A stretch of DNA of 64,000 bases from Planctomycetaceae bacterium (GCA_012719125.1 JAAYAY010000061.1:1-64000), one strand, 5' to 3'; positions 1-9,041 are shown, counted from the first letter of the stretch. Numbers and translations are program-made. Notes: generated from the sequence alone by a model not told the origin.

Positions 1-189
1 ATGCAGAACGTCGACTCGGCCGCCGTGTTCGTCAACACGAGCACCAGGTTCAACGACGGATTCGAGTTCGGCCTTGGCGCCGAGATCGGGATCAGCACGG
101 ACAAGCTGCACGCGCGCGGGCCCGTCGGCCTCGAAGGGCTGACGACGTACAAGTATCTCGTGCGCAGCAACGGCGCGGTGCGGTCGTGA
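1..189 (+). CDS. proA: Gamma-glutamyl phosphate reductase, C-terminal fragment (cut by window edge)
   Basis: The 62 residues match the end of ProA, which reduces gamma-glutamyl phosphate to glutamate semialdehyde in proline synthesis. The recognisable blocks are [26 protein letters not shown] and [18 protein letters not shown], all near the C-terminus of this aldehyde-dehydrogenase-fold family. Full ProA is about 420 residues, so the first methionine here is almost certainly internal and the gene begins outside the window. The frame closes with TGA at 187-189. What follows is a tandem palindromic repeat, not another proline gene. Confidence 0.9.
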   Translation: MQNVDSAAVFVNTSTRFNDGFEFGLGAEIGISTDKLHARGPVGLEGLTTYKYLVRSNGAVRS

Positions 190-195
190 GGATTA

Positions 196-320
196 ATGTG
201 GATGGGCGCTCGGCGCCCGTCGAGTGGCAACCGGCCTCGAAGAGGCCAGCCACACCTCCTGATGTGGATGGGCGCTCCGCGCCCGTTGAGTGATATACCG
301 GCCTCGAAGAGGCCAGCCAC
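196..320. repeat. Tandem pair of a ~58-bp two-hairpin repeat
   Basis: Two near-identical copies, about 196-253 and 262-320, fill the spacer after proA. Each starts with ATGTGGATGGGCGCT and carries two small palindromes: GGGCGC-TCG/TCC-GCGCCC and GGCCTC-GAA-GAGGCC. The copies differ mainly in the segment between the hairpins. The first palindrome recurs at 3252-3266 in the opposite orientation, so this is a dispersed element rather than a gene-specific terminator. No T-run follows either hairpin. Confidence 0.8.
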
Positions 321-1709
321 TTGTTTGAATTGAACGCATCCCAAACATCTCCTTCTTCCATCCGCGAGCCCGCGCGCGACGTGCCCGTGTGCCACGACTG
401 CGACATCGTTGTCGCGGGCGGGAGCACGACGGGCGTGTTCGCCGCCGTCGCCGCGGCCCGGCTCGGCGCGCGTGTTGCCGTCATCGAGCAGCTCGGCATG
501 CTGGGCGGCACGGCGACGGCGAGTTTCGTGTGCGTCTGGCATACGCTCCTCGATGCCGCGTTCAGCAAGCCTGTCATCGCGGGCCTCGTGGCTGAAACGC
601 TCAGCAGGCTCCGCCGCCGCAACGTGCTCATCGAGCGCCCGCCCAGCCCGCACCTCCACTTCATTTTCCCGCCCGCCGAACTTGCGATCGAGCTTGACCG
701 CATGGTGGCCGAGGCGGGCATCCGTGTCTTCCTCCATGCGCGCTGCGCAGCCGCCGTGAAGAACGACGCCGGGCGCGCACATGCCGTGATCATCGAGGAC
801 AAGTCGGGCCGCCGCGCCATCACCGCGCGCGCGTTCGTCGATGCGACCGGCGACGGCGACCTCGTCCACCAGCTCGGGTTCGAGACGCGCACTGCCGCGC
901 ATCTCCAGCCGCCGACGTCGTGCGCGCTCGTCCAGGGGCTCGACGAGCTCGGGCGGCAGACGCAGGGCTTCTCGCTCAACAAAGTCGTCTTCGATCCGAA
1001 ATACCCGCAGGCGCTCCGCCCGGGGTTCCTCTGGCATGCACGCCTGCCCGGCGCGGACGTTCACATGGTCGCCGGCACGCGCGTCCACGGCGCCGATTGC
1101 TCGGATGCCGGCCAGCTCACCGCGGCGGAGATCGAGGGCAGGCGCCAGATAGCCGCGATGATCGATCTCGTCCGCAAGAACGTTCCTGGCGGCGACCAGT
1201 TCGCCCTGGTGGCGCTGCCCGCACGCATCGGCATCCGCGAAACGCGCCACGCGGTCTGCCTCCATCAGCTTGCCGAAAAAGAAGTCCTCGACGGCACACG
1301 CTTCACCGACGCGATCGGCAACGGCAGCTACCGCGTCGATGTCCATTCCTCGAATGGCGACGGCCTCGTCTTCCGTTACCTCGACGGCCGCGAGGAGTAT
1401 CACACGGCCGATGGCCGGCACGAGGAGCGGCGCTGGCGGCCCGCCTCGGAAGCCAACCCCGCGTTCTACCAGATCCCCTATCGCTCGCTCGTGCCCCGCG
1501 GCGCGGAGAATGTGCTCGTTGCCGGCAGATGCATCGATGCGGACGAAGGCGCGTTCGGCGCCGTGCGCGTCATGGTGAACACGGGGCAGATGGGCCATGC
1601 GGCCGGCGTCGCGGCCTGGCTGTCGCTTCACTCGGCGAGGCCTGTGGGCGCGATCGATACGGCGAAACTGCGCGGCCTGCTCGCACAGCAGGGCGCGTTT
1701 GTGCTCTAA
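321..1709 (+). CDS. FAD-dependent oxidoreductase (FAD_oxidored family)
   Basis: This 462-residue flavoprotein has a Rossmann dinucleotide-binding segment at about residues 29-55 (DIVVAGGSTTGVFAAVAAARLG), with a relaxed GxGxxG and an acidic residue at the end of the second strand (VIEQ). The LGG motif after it (QLGMLGGTATA) and the late VAGRCIDADEGAFGAVRVM block are typical of the PF12831-type family common in planctomycetes and relatives. Its substrate is unknown. The frame is open from a TTG at 321 directly after the repeat; the exact start is uncertain because the first ~25 residues are not conserved-looking. A uroporphyrinogen-decarboxylase-like gene follows after 51 bp on the same strand and may be co-transcribed. 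Two other FAD oxidoreductases lie at about 15-17 kb and 42-43 kb. Confidence 0.8.
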   Translation: MFELNASQTSPSSIREPARDVPVCHDCDIVVAGGSTTGVFAAVAAARLGARVAVIEQLGMLGGTATASFVCVWHTLLDAAFSKPVIAGLVAETLSRLRRRNVLIERPPSPHLHFIFPPAELAIELDRMVAEAGIRVFLHARCAAAVKNDAGRAHAVIIEDKSGRRAITARAFVDATGDGDLVHQLGFETRTAAHLQPPTSCALVQGLDELGRQTQGFSLNKVVFDPKYPQALRPGFLWHARLPGADVHMVAGTRVHGADCSDAGQLTAAEIEGRRQIAAMIDLVRKNVPGGDQFALVALPARIGIRETRHAVCLHQLAEKEVLDGTRFTDAIGNGSYRVDVHSSNGDGLVFRYLDGREEYHTADGRHEERRWRPASEANPAFYQIPYRSLVPRGAENVLVAGRCIDADEGAFGAVRVMVNTGQMGHAAGVAAWLSLHSARPVGAIDTAKLRGLLAQQGAFVL

Positions 1710-1760
1710 TACCACACCCATCAGGCGCACGATGGCGCTCGTAGGCGCTATGGCGCGAAC

Positions 1761-2828
1761 ATGAACCTGCGCGACAAAGTCGAACTCCACAAACGCTGGT
1801 GGGCGCGGACGAACGACGCGCCGCTCGTCGGGCCGTACGTGCCGCTCGACATGCCGTTCGGCGGCCTCGATATCAACGTCCCGCCCGCGCGGATGGCCGA
1901 ACGTGCGCTGCGCAATGCCGAGGTCGCGCATCACGCGCCCGGCGACATGCTTGTGGTCGCCCGGGCAAATTTCAGCGTCGCCCACGTGCCCGCCATTGCC
2001 GGCGCGGGCTTCCAGTACGACGAGCATACCTCATGGTCCGTGCCTGTCGCATCGAGCATCAGCGAGCTCCGCGTCAAACCGTTCGATCCCAACCATCCCT
2101 TGTTCATCGAGTACGTCAGGCGGCTCGAACCGCTGCTCGAACACTGGAGCTGGGATACCTATCTGCCCGGTCTTGACGACTATCTTGGCCCGCTCGATGT
2201 GCTCGCCGGATTGCTCGGCCCCGGGAATCTTGCCATCGCGATGATGGAGGAGCCGGACGAGGTGAAAAAGCATGCGATGGATGCCGCGCAGACCGTGCGT
2301 GACATGCTGCACTACGAGCTGCGCCTGCACCGCGAAGCGGGCCTGACGGAAGGCGTGACCGACGGCTTCTCGGTCTGGCTGCCCGGCGCGGGCGTGCGGA
2401 TGAGCGAGGATTTCTCCGCGCTGGTCGGCGACCGGCAGTTCCGCGAGTTCTTCATCGAGCCCGATTCGCTGATCTATGAAAGCGTCGACTCGAGTTTCCT
2501 TCATGTCCATTCCGCGGCGCACCGGTGCATGCCGGGCATTCTCGATTGCAGGAAACTCGGCGCGATCGAGTTCGGCAACGATCCCAACGGGCCTGATCTA
2601 GACACGCGCATCGCATGCGGCAGGATGGTGCAGGAAAAGGGCCTGCCGCTCCAGATGGGCAGCTGGAACATGCCGCTCGAGGAGGGCGACGTGCGGAAGC
2701 TTGTCACATCGCTCGATCCGCGCGGCCTGATCGTGCGGCTGCAGGCCGAATCGATCGAACACGCGAACGAGTTGAACGCGATGGTGATTGACCTTTGTAA
2801 CAAGCCTGCGCCCGGGTCTGCAGCATGA
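1761..2828 (+). CDS. Uroporphyrinogen decarboxylase-like (MtaA/CmuA superfamily) protein
   Basis: 355 residues with the layout of the URO-D superfamily, which covers heme-pathway decarboxylases and corrinoid/coenzyme M methyltransferases. The C-terminal half has the barrel-like SSFLHVHSAAHRCMPGILDC, then IEFGNDPNGPDL and QMGSWNMPLEEGDVRKLV, as in substrate-unknown members. The N-terminal part (RWWARTNDAPLVGPYVP) also fits the environmental subgroup often encoded beside oxidoreductases. HVHSAAHRCMPGILDC offers candidate metal ligands, but a true heme role is unlikely because the canonical HemE N-terminal substrate motif is not seen. It follows the FAD oxidoreductase closely; a joint methyl-transfer or demethylation pathway is an inference. 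Confidence 0.7.
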   Translation: MNLRDKVELHKRWWARTNDAPLVGPYVPLDMPFGGLDINVPPARMAERALRNAEVAHHAPGDMLVVARANFSVAHVPAIAGAGFQYDEHTSWSVPVASSISELRVKPFDPNHPLFIEYVRRLEPLLEHWSWDTYLPGLDDYLGPLDVLAGLLGPGNLAIAMMEEPDEVKKHAMDAAQTVRDMLHYELRLHREAGLTEGVTDGFSVWLPGAGVRMSEDFSALVGDRQFREFFIEPDSLIYESVDSSFLHVHSAAHRCMPGILDCRKLGAIEFGNDPNGPDLDTRIACGRMVQEKGLPLQMGSWNMPLEEGDVRKLVTSLDPRGLIVRLQAESIEHANELNAMVIDLCNKPAPGSAA

Positions 2829-2839
2829 TGGTGCCGGAC

Positions 2840-2949
2840 AAAGGCGCGTGAACGGTGATAGGCCGCGACTCCAGTCGTGGCCACACGCGGCGGAAAAGTG
2901 TGGGCAGACGCGCGTATTCCCCGTGTCGACGTGACTGGAGTCACGTCGC
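2840..2949. repeat. ~110-bp intergenic palindromic element, copy A
   Basis: This stretch contains two imperfect palindromes, GCGACT-CC-AGTCGTGG and CGTGACT-GG-AGTCACG, joined by about 50 bp. It reappears in inverted orientation at 3352-3464 with high identity over the whole length, including the central CAGACGCGCG word. No coding sequence is evident. The structure resembles REP/BIME or MITE-type elements. The 2829-3617 spacer therefore contains repeats and a promoter but no gene I can support. Confidence 0.8.
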
Positions 2950-3109
2950 CCCCTCGCCCCCGCCCGGCCGCCTTTGACTGACCACTATTCAGCCGTCCCT
3001 GTGTTCTTTGTGCCTCCGTGAGAGCCAATCCGTTCTCAAAGTGATTTCGTTCGGGGTCGTTCGGGGTCGGACCACGGCAAGTGATTCATATTGAGGATGA
3101 TAGACGGGT

Positions 3110-3157
3110 TTTCGGGGCTGTTTTGGGCGTTAGAGCGCTGTTTTTGGCCCCGAAAAG
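3110..3157. repeat. Inverted repeat (10-bp arms, 28-nt spacer)
   Basis: TTTTCGGGGC at 3110-3119 is exactly complementary to GCCCCGAAAA at 3148-3157. Just upstream, GTTCGGGGTC occurs twice in tandem near 3048-3068. It could form a long hairpin in RNA. Its function is unknown and no gene sits next to it. Confidence 0.55.
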
Positions 3158-3251
3158 GGGGTTCTAAGGGCAGCGTCAACGGCCTCCGATCCAGGCGGGA
3201 CGGCAGGATCGGCGTCCACATCCGGTCGTGCGGGACGTGCATGGCGTTGGC

Positions 3252-3266
3252 GGGCGCGGAGCGCCC
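3252..3266. repeat. Palindrome matching the repeat at 196-320
   Basis: GGGCGC-GGA-GCGCCC is the reverse complement of the first hairpin in the second repeat unit at 262-320. It lies in the gene-free spacer between the two copies of the larger inverted element. Confidence 0.6.
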
Positions 3267-3351
3267 ATTTGCGCACGGACAAGATGTACGGAGCGGTGAA
3301 ATTCCGACATAGGGGCTGGCGCGCTTGACACACGTTCGCCGGCGCACGGGG

Positions 3352-3464
3352 TACGACGTGACTCCAGTCGCGTCGACACGCGGGATGCGCGCGTCTGGCT
3401 GACACGTTGACGCGGCGCGTGGCCACGACTGGAGTCGCGGCCTACCACCGTTCGCGCGCCTTTG
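3352..3464. repeat. ~110-bp intergenic palindromic element, copy B (inverted)
   Basis: Read on the minus strand this matches 2840-2949, starting from the same CAAAGGCGCG border word and running through GGCCGCGACTCCAGTCGTGG to the GACTGGAGTCACGTCG palindrome. The two copies face each other across about 400 bp and flank the inverted repeats at 3110-3157 and 3252-3266. Confidence 0.8.
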
Positions 3465-3560
3465 TGCCGATGCTGACCCGCTGCCGCCCGGTCATGAAAT
3501 CTGTTGCGCGCCGTTGACGCGCCCTTACACCGTGATTTCAGGGGCAACCGGCGATTCTTC

Positions 3561-3589
3561 TTGTCTTTTGGGGTTTGAAATGCTATACT
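3561..3589 (+). promoter_or_regulatory. Sigma-70-like promoter for tRNA-Arg
   Basis: TTGTCT at 3561-3566 and TATACT at 3584-3589 are separated by exactly 17 bp, with a TG one base before the -10 (extended -10). The predicted start lies about 20 bp before the tRNA. The ABC transporter gene downstream may be transcribed from the same site. Confidence 0.65.
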
Positions 3590-3617
3590 TCCCGTGCTGT
3601 AGGGACAAGGCAACAGT

Positions 3618-3694
<77 letters not shown>

Positions 3695-3782
3695 TTTAAC
3701 GCGCAGAGATGCGCCTGCATACCCCCGTCTTCCGCACTTTGAGGCCGTCGCGCGCGAACGCGGTGCATATAACAGCAGACCG

Positions 3783-5705
3783 ATGAAAACATTCATACGA
3801 TTCTTCGGCTCGGCATGGCAGTACAAGGGCCGCATACTGCTTGGCGTCATCGGCGTCATCGGCGTGAACATATTCCAGTTCGCGTCGATCACGACGATCG
3901 TGCCCGTGTTCGACGCGGTGCTGAACGACAAGAAGACGGTGTTGCCGGAGACGTTCTTCAAGGTTCTTCCTGAAGGGATGACCGGGCTGCTCACGGGGCT
4001 GCTTGACCACATATACAACACGACGCGGACGCCCGAGACCAAGTTCAAGTTTCTGATCACGCTGGGCATCTTCATTTTCTGCGCGATGCTGCTGAAATCC
4101 GTGTTCGATTTCGTGCAGAAAGTGGCGATGGAGTCCGTCTCGCAGTCGGTCGTGCGCGATTTCATGACGCAGATGTACGCGCACATCCAGAAGCTGCCGA
4201 TGCAGTTCTTCGCCAAGACGCGCACGGGCGAGTTGATCAGCCGGATCATCAGCGACGTGTACACGGTGCAGGCTGCGCTGTCAGGCCGGTTCACGGACAA
4301 TATCGCGCAGCTATTCCAGTTGCCGTTCTACATTGTGACGATTCTGCTGATTGACTGGCAGACGACGCTGCTGGCGGCGATATTCCTGCCGATGTTCATC
4401 GGGCCGATCATCGCCATCGGCAGGCGCATCCGCAAGCTCTCGAGGAAAGGGCAGGAGAAGATCGCGGACATCAGCTCGATTCTCCAGGAGACGATCAGCG
4501 GTGTGAGCATTGTCCGCGCGTTCAACATGGAGAACTACGAGAACGCGCGGTTCCGGAGCCAGGCAGCCAAGTTCTACAAGATCCGCATGAAGTCAGTGCG
4601 GCGCGAGGCGCTGATGGGGCCGGTAACGGAAGTAGTGGGCATTCTGTGCGTGCTGGCCGTGGCGCTGACGCTGACGCGGCCGGTATTGCGCGGCGAGTAC
4701 TCGCCGTCGTTCCTGATCCTCTACTGCGGGCTGCTCGCGGCAAGCGTCAAGCCCTTCCGCGGCATCGGCAAGCTCAACGAGATCATCCAGAAAGCCATGG
4801 CCGCCGCGGTGCGGATCTACCAGTTGCTCGACACGAAGGTGACGATCCAGGAAGTGCCTGGCGCGGCGGAGCTGGCGCTGCTGCAGAACGAAGTACGCTT
4901 CGACAACGTCGCCTTTTCGTACGACCCGGCGACGCCGATCCTGAAGGGCATCAACCTGACCGTCCGCGCGGGAGAGATGATCGCCATCGTCGGGCCGAGC
5001 GGCGCGGGCAAGACGTCGTTCGTGAATCTCATCCCGCGCTTCTATGACGTCACCTCCGGCGCGGTGCTGATAGACGGCATGGACATCCGCGACGTCACCT
5101 TTTCATCACTTCGCGGCCAGATCGGCATTGTGACGCAGGAGACGGTGCTGTTCAACGATACCGTGCGCAACAACATCGCCTATGGCCGCGCGGACATCCC
5201 GCTCGAACAGGTGGTCGAGGCGGCCAGGGCGGCGAACGCCCACGCGTTCATCGAGCAGATGCCGCACGGGTATGACACGGTGATCGGCGAGCGCGGCGTG
5301 CGCATGTCCGGCGGCGAACGGCAGCGGCTCGCGATCGCCCGCGCCATCCTGAAGAACCCGCGCATCCTCATCTTCGACGAAGCCACCTCGTCGCTCGACA
5401 CGGAAAGCGAACGGCTCGTCCAGGAAGCAATCGACCGCCTGGTCGAGAACCGCACGGTGTTCGCCATCGCCCACCGGCTGTCAACGGTGCAGAACGCCGA
5501 CCGCATCATCGTCCTCGTCGACGGCGCAATCGTCCAGACGGGCACGCACGACGAGCTGATCCGCGAGGAGAACGGCACGTACAAGAAGCTCTATGACATG
5601 CAGTTCCGCGACGTGCCGGCGCAGATGCCCACGAAGTTCGTCGAGTTCATCAAGCACAAGCTGCGGACGGCGCGTCAGCGTTTCGGCAATTCCGCCGCGA
5701 AATGA
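3783..5705 (+). CDS. ABC transporter, fused permease and ATPase (MsbA/lipid-exporter type)
   Basis: This 640-residue half-transporter has a six-helix exporter domain at about residues 1-340, with hydrophobic segments from residue ~15 and the TRTGELISRIISDV coupling motif, followed by a nucleotide-binding domain. The ATPase domain shows Walker A GPSGAGKTS at ~402-410, a signature MSGGERQRLAIARA, Walker B ILIFDEATSSLD and the switch histidine in AIAHRLSTV. Members of this group flip lipid A, lipids or peptides; the substrate here cannot be told. It starts 88 bp after tRNA-Arg. The next gene, an exported unknown, begins 21 bp after its stop and may be its partner. Confidence 0.88.
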   Translation: MKTFIRFFGSAWQYKGRILLGVIGVIGVNIFQFASITTIVPVFDAVLNDKKTVLPETFFKVLPEGMTGLLTGLLDHIYNTTRTPETKFKFLITLGIFIFCAMLLKSVFDFVQKVAMESVSQSVVRDFMTQMYAHIQKLPMQFFAKTRTGELISRIISDVYTVQAALSGRFTDNIAQLFQLPFYIVTILLIDWQTTLLAAIFLPMFIGPIIAIGRRIRKLSRKGQEKIADISSILQETISGVSIVRAFNMENYENARFRSQAAKFYKIRMKSVRREALMGPVTEVVGILCVLAVALTLTRPVLRGEYSPSFLILYCGLLAASVKPFRGIGKLNEIIQKAMAAAVRIYQLLDTKVTIQEVPGAAELALLQNEVRFDNVAFSYDPATPILKGINLTVRAGEMIAIVGPSGAGKTSFVNLIPRFYDVTSGAVLIDGMDIRDVTFSSLRGQIGIVTQETVLFNDTVRNNIAYGRADIPLEQVVEAARAANAHAFIEQMPHGYDTVIGERGVRMSGGERQRLAIARAILKNPRILIFDEATSSLDTESERLVQEAIDRLVENRTVFAIAHRLSTVQNADRIIVLVDGAIVQTGTHDELIREENGTYKKLYDMQFRDVPAQMPTKFVEFIKHKLRTARQRFGNSAAK

Positions 5706-5726
5706 CCACGAGGCCCGGATGCCGCC

Positions 5727-6590
5727 ATGCGTGTGAAGAACGCCATGCTCCTCCTTCTTCCCGCCGCTCTCCTTTACTCCCCCGCCGCCCCGGCCGCGCC
5801 GGATACAGATGAGTACATCGCGAAGCTCGACGATACGCTCGTGTTCATGAAATCGAGCGGCAACCTGCGCGTCACACTCAGGCCGCGCCTCATCGAGAAA
5901 TCCTTTGCCGGGCACGTCGGCGCGGGGCTCGCCCGGAAGGAAAGCGCAACCAGGATACTCGAGGAATGGCGGCCCGTCGAGAAAAAACTCCGCGCGGAAG
6001 GGTTCGTCTTCGACATCACGTTCGAGCTGCTCAATGCGACGCTCGACTCGGGAATCGAAGTGCCGTTCGACGTCGATCTCCGCCGCCATGTCTCGCTGGC
6101 GAACAACCTTGGCGAAAAGGCGGCGCTGTACAAGGTGGCCGGCGACACCGTGACCGCGCTCAATTTCCTCTACACGGAAAAGAAGGCAACGCTCTACTTC
6201 AACACCGGAACCGACAAGGGGACCTCGCTGCTCCACAAGGGCGTCGACATGCTCCACCTCAGGATCGCCGCGTTCTGCGAGGCGATGGGCGCAATCGAGT
6301 TCGCGTTCTCCGTGCCCCTCGACTATGGCAGAGTCCCGCGGCCGCTGAGCATCTCGAGCCGGTTTGGCCCGCGCCCTCTCCGCACGTTCGTGACGTACAC
6401 GAGCGACGTGCGCGTCAAGGTCGATCTCCCTCCTCCCGCCGTGCGCCGCGCGGCGAACACGCCTGGCCGCGGCGCGGCGACGAACATGGACGCGCGGGCT
6501 GCGGCAACGAACGCCGCTCCGCCGCGGGCGGCGCCCCCGGCCCGCGCGGCCGACGCCGCGGGCGGCTCAGATGAACCAGCATGGCGGTGA
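5727..6590 (+). CDS. Exported protein of unknown function
   Basis: I do not recognise this 287-residue protein. It starts with a basic stretch and a hydrophobic core (MLLLLPAALLYSPAAPAAP), a signal peptide probably cleaved after an AxA. The middle, residues ~30-230, is a mixed-composition domain with a DVDLRRHVSLANNLGEKAALYKV segment. The last ~55 residues are Ala/Pro/Arg-rich and low-complexity, probably unstructured. It lies between the ABC exporter (21 bp) and the CstA-like permease (6 bp), so all three may be one transcript. Confidence 0.6.
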   Translation: MRVKNAMLLLLPAALLYSPAAPAAPDTDEYIAKLDDTLVFMKSSGNLRVTLRPRLIEKSFAGHVGAGLARKESATRILEEWRPVEKKLRAEGFVFDITFELLNATLDSGIEVPFDVDLRRHVSLANNLGEKAALYKVAGDTVTALNFLYTEKKATLYFNTGTDKGTSLLHKGVDMLHLRIAAFCEAMGAIEFAFSVPLDYGRVPRPLSISSRFGPRPLRTFVTYTSDVRVKVDLPPPAVRRAANTPGRGAATNMDARAAATNAAPPRAAPPARAADAAGGSDEPAWR

Positions 6591-6596
6591 CGGCCG

Positions 6597-8357
6597 ATGA
6601 ATGCCCTGGCATATCTTGCGTGCGGATGCGCGGTGCTGGCAGCGGTGTACCTGCTGTGGCCGCGCCTGCTGTCGCGCTGGTTCCCGTTCGAGATTGACCG
6701 TGACACGACGCGGCGCGGCGGCGCGATGACGTTTGCGCGCGATTTCGCCACGTTCGGCCAGCATGCAGGCGTTGCGCTCTCGCCGTTCGTGATCGTCGGC
6801 GCGGCGGGCGCGGCCGCATGGGGCTGGGGCGCGGCGCTCGTGCTGCTCGCCGTGCTGTTCGGCGTCCTTGCCGTCGTGCACGGCATGGGCTGGGCGTCGG
6901 CAGTGAGCAGCCACGAGGTCAGCCTGCGCGACACGCTGCGCCGCTCGCTCGGCGCGCCCGCCGCGGCAGCGCTGCTCATAGTGCTCGCCGCGTTCGTCTG
7001 CGTGTTGATGTCGATGGTCGTCTACGCCACGGCCGGCGTGATGGTCGACACGCCCGCGTTGTTCGTTCCCGTGTGCGCATTCATCGCGCTGGCGTTCCTG
7101 GGCGCCCTTGTATTCAAGCCCGAGACGTCGCCAACGATGCAGATCGGGTACACGATCCTCGTCATGCTCTGCATGATCGCGCTGGCGAAGCTTCAGCCGG
7201 TCGCGTGGACGCCGCACCGGCTTGCCGTGTTTGCGCACAACCGGCGGCTGTTGTCGGCGGTGTGCGCGCTCGTGATCTACCTCGTCGCGCTCAAGGCAGC
7301 CTTCCTGCCCGGCGGCACGGTCGTGCGCTCGATCAACCACCTCGTTTTCTGGGCGATGGCGCTTGCGGCAGTGGTCTTCGCCGTGGGGCTTGCCATGGCC
7401 ATGCCGCGCGTCACAGGCCCGGCATTACGCGTCCCCGACGCATCCTGGCTTGCGTTGCAGCCTGTCGTGCTCATCGGCTACGGGAGCGCCGGCGTGCTGC
7501 AGGCGCTGTTCTCCGCGCATCTCACCGCGCCCTACCTCTACGAGCAGCGCACCATGCGCCGCATCTGCGCCGGCAGCCTCGTCGCGGCGGCATGCTGTCT
7601 CGTCGTGTTCGTGAGCACGGCGGTCGTGGGGCGGATGACAGGCCCGACGGCCGGCGTGTCCGACGCGCAGTTGCTCGCGCGCGCGCAGCCGTTCACCGAT
7701 CATGCGGAAGCGCTGGCCGCGTCGGTGATCGGCGTGTTCAGCACGCTCACGTCGCACGCGTCGCTGATCGTACCGTTTCTCTTCATCATTGCGGGCGCTG
7801 CCGCCGCCTGCGCCCTTGCGCGCATTATGCACGAGCTGGCCGGGGAGCTGCTTGGCTGGCCCATGCGCGGCGTGCTGGCCCGGTGGAGCGTGATGGTGCC
7901 GCTTGTGGCGTTCATGCTGCTTGCCACGGCATTTGCGCGCGAGGTCGCCCGCGCTGCATCATTTTTCATGCAGCACGGCTACACCACATGGCAGGGCATG
8001 GTGAATGCCGGGCTGATAAACGGCGCCGGAGTGACCTCGCTGCCCGCGTGGCCGCTGGCGGGGCCGTTCAGCCTCGGGGCCGGCGCGGCGTTCCTCTGGG
8101 TGCTCGCCGCCGTGCAACGCCACGAGGGCCGCGCATTCGCCGTCGTCACCGCGCTTGCCGCCGCCGCGACACCCGTTGCGTTCCTCCCCCTCGCCGTCGC
8201 ACTCGTTGCGGCACGCACCGCGGGCAAGACAGGCCTCGCCGCCTGCTTCGCCGCCATCGCCACGCTGCTCTTCGTCACCATTCTCGTCTGCGTGGCGCGG
8301 CTCATCACCCCGCGCGAACGCGAGACGGAATCACCTGTGCAGGAGAGACTGCCATGA
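6597..8357 (+). CDS. CstA-like (carbon starvation family) inner-membrane permease
   Basis: 586 residues, almost entirely hydrophobic, with about 14-16 predicted membrane spans. The pattern follows CstA, the peptide/pyruvate uptake family: an N-terminal ARDFATFGQHAG block, GWGAALVLLAVLFGVLAVVH, and later VLIGYGSAGVLQALFSAHLTAPYLYEQR, which corresponds to the family's SGFHALISSGT region. Identity to classical CstA looks low, so a divergent subgroup is likely. The stop codon overlaps the deoC start by four bases (ATGA), so the two are translationally coupled. This suggests uptake linked to catabolism of a carbon source. Confidence 0.6.
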   Translation: MNALAYLACGCAVLAAVYLLWPRLLSRWFPFEIDRDTTRRGGAMTFARDFATFGQHAGVALSPFVIVGAAGAAAWGWGAALVLLAVLFGVLAVVHGMGWASAVSSHEVSLRDTLRRSLGAPAAAALLIVLAAFVCVLMSMVVYATAGVMVDTPALFVPVCAFIALAFLGALVFKPETSPTMQIGYTILVMLCMIALAKLQPVAWTPHRLAVFAHNRRLLSAVCALVIYLVALKAAFLPGGTVVRSINHLVFWAMALAAVVFAVGLAMAMPRVTGPALRVPDASWLALQPVVLIGYGSAGVLQALFSAHLTAPYLYEQRTMRRICAGSLVAAACCLVVFVSTAVVGRMTGPTAGVSDAQLLARAQPFTDHAEALAASVIGVFSTLTSHASLIVPFLFIIAGAAAACALARIMHELAGELLGWPMRGVLARWSVMVPLVAFMLLATAFAREVARAASFFMQHGYTTWQGMVNAGLINGAGVTSLPAWPLAGPFSLGAGAAFLWVLAAVQRHEGRAFAVVTALAAAATPVAFLPLAVALVAARTAGKTGLAACFAAIATLLFVTILVCVARLITPRERETESPVQERLP

Positions 8358-9025
8358 CCTCCAGCGACCTTGCCGGACGCATCCAGCATACGCTGCTCAA
8401 AATCACCGCCTCGGCCGATGACATCCGCCGGTTGTGCCGCGAGTGCCGGGAATACCACTTCCAGGCCGCGTGCATCCAGCCCATGTGGGTCGACCTCGCC
8501 GCACAAGAGCTCGCCGGCAGCGCCACCGCCGTCTGCGCCGTCGCCGATTTCCCCCACGGCGCCTGCACGGCCGAGGCCGCCGCGTTCGAGGTGCGTGACC
8601 TTGTCAGGCGCGGCGCGCAGGAGATTGATGTCGTGTGCAAGATCGGCTACCTGCGCTCGGGCATGGACGCGGCATTCCGGGACGACCTCGCCGCCGTGGT
8701 CGGCGCGGCGCAGGGCCGCGTCACCAAGGTCATCCTCGAGACGTCCATCCTCACGCCCGGCGAGCTTGCCCGCGCGATCAACCTGTCGGCCGAGGCGGGC
8801 ATGCACTACATCAAGACGGCCTCTGGATTCAACGGGCCGGGCGCGACGGTCGAGATCGTGCGCGAGATGAAGCGTCTTGCCGCGGGCCGCGTGAAAATCA
8901 AGGCTGCCGGCGGCGTGCGCACGCGTGAGGACGCGGTGGCGATGATCGAGGCCGGGGCGGACTGCCTGGGCACAAGTTCCGGCGTGGCGATCATGCAGGG
9001 CGGCACGCAGGGGGCGGGCTACTGA
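8354..9025 (+). CDS. deoC: Deoxyribose-phosphate aldolase
   Basis: This 223-residue TIM barrel cleaves 2-deoxyribose 5-phosphate into acetaldehyde and glyceraldehyde 3-phosphate in deoxynucleoside breakdown. The Schiff-base lysine sits in YIKTASGF (around residue 155), the proton-relay lysine in KIKAAGGVRT, and the acidic residue in EIDVV. The length is normal for the bacterial family. The ATG at 8354 overlaps the permease stop; the frame is open much further upstream, but that extension is only the permease gene read in another frame. The stop is 73 bp before fabF, which has its own promoter. Confidence 0.93.
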   Translation: MTSSDLAGRIQHTLLKITASADDIRRLCRECREYHFQAACIQPMWVDLAAQELAGSATAVCAVADFPHGACTAEAAAFEVRDLVRRGAQEIDVVCKIGYLRSGMDAAFRDDLAAVVGAAQGRVTKVILETSILTPGELARAINLSAEAGMHYIKTASGFNGPGATVEIVREMKRLAAGRVKIKAAGGVRTREDAVAMIEAGADCLGTSSGVAIMQGGTQGAGY

Positions 9026-9041
9026 GCACGCGGGTGCATTT

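Noticed and set aside
3091-3312. 73-codon open frame in the repeat-rich spacer
   Set aside because: It runs across inverted repeats, has no ribosome-binding site and resembles nothing known.
6818-8353. Long upstream extension of deoC (to 735 residues)
   Set aside because: This part is the CstA-like gene read in another frame; DeoC homology begins at the ATG at 8354.
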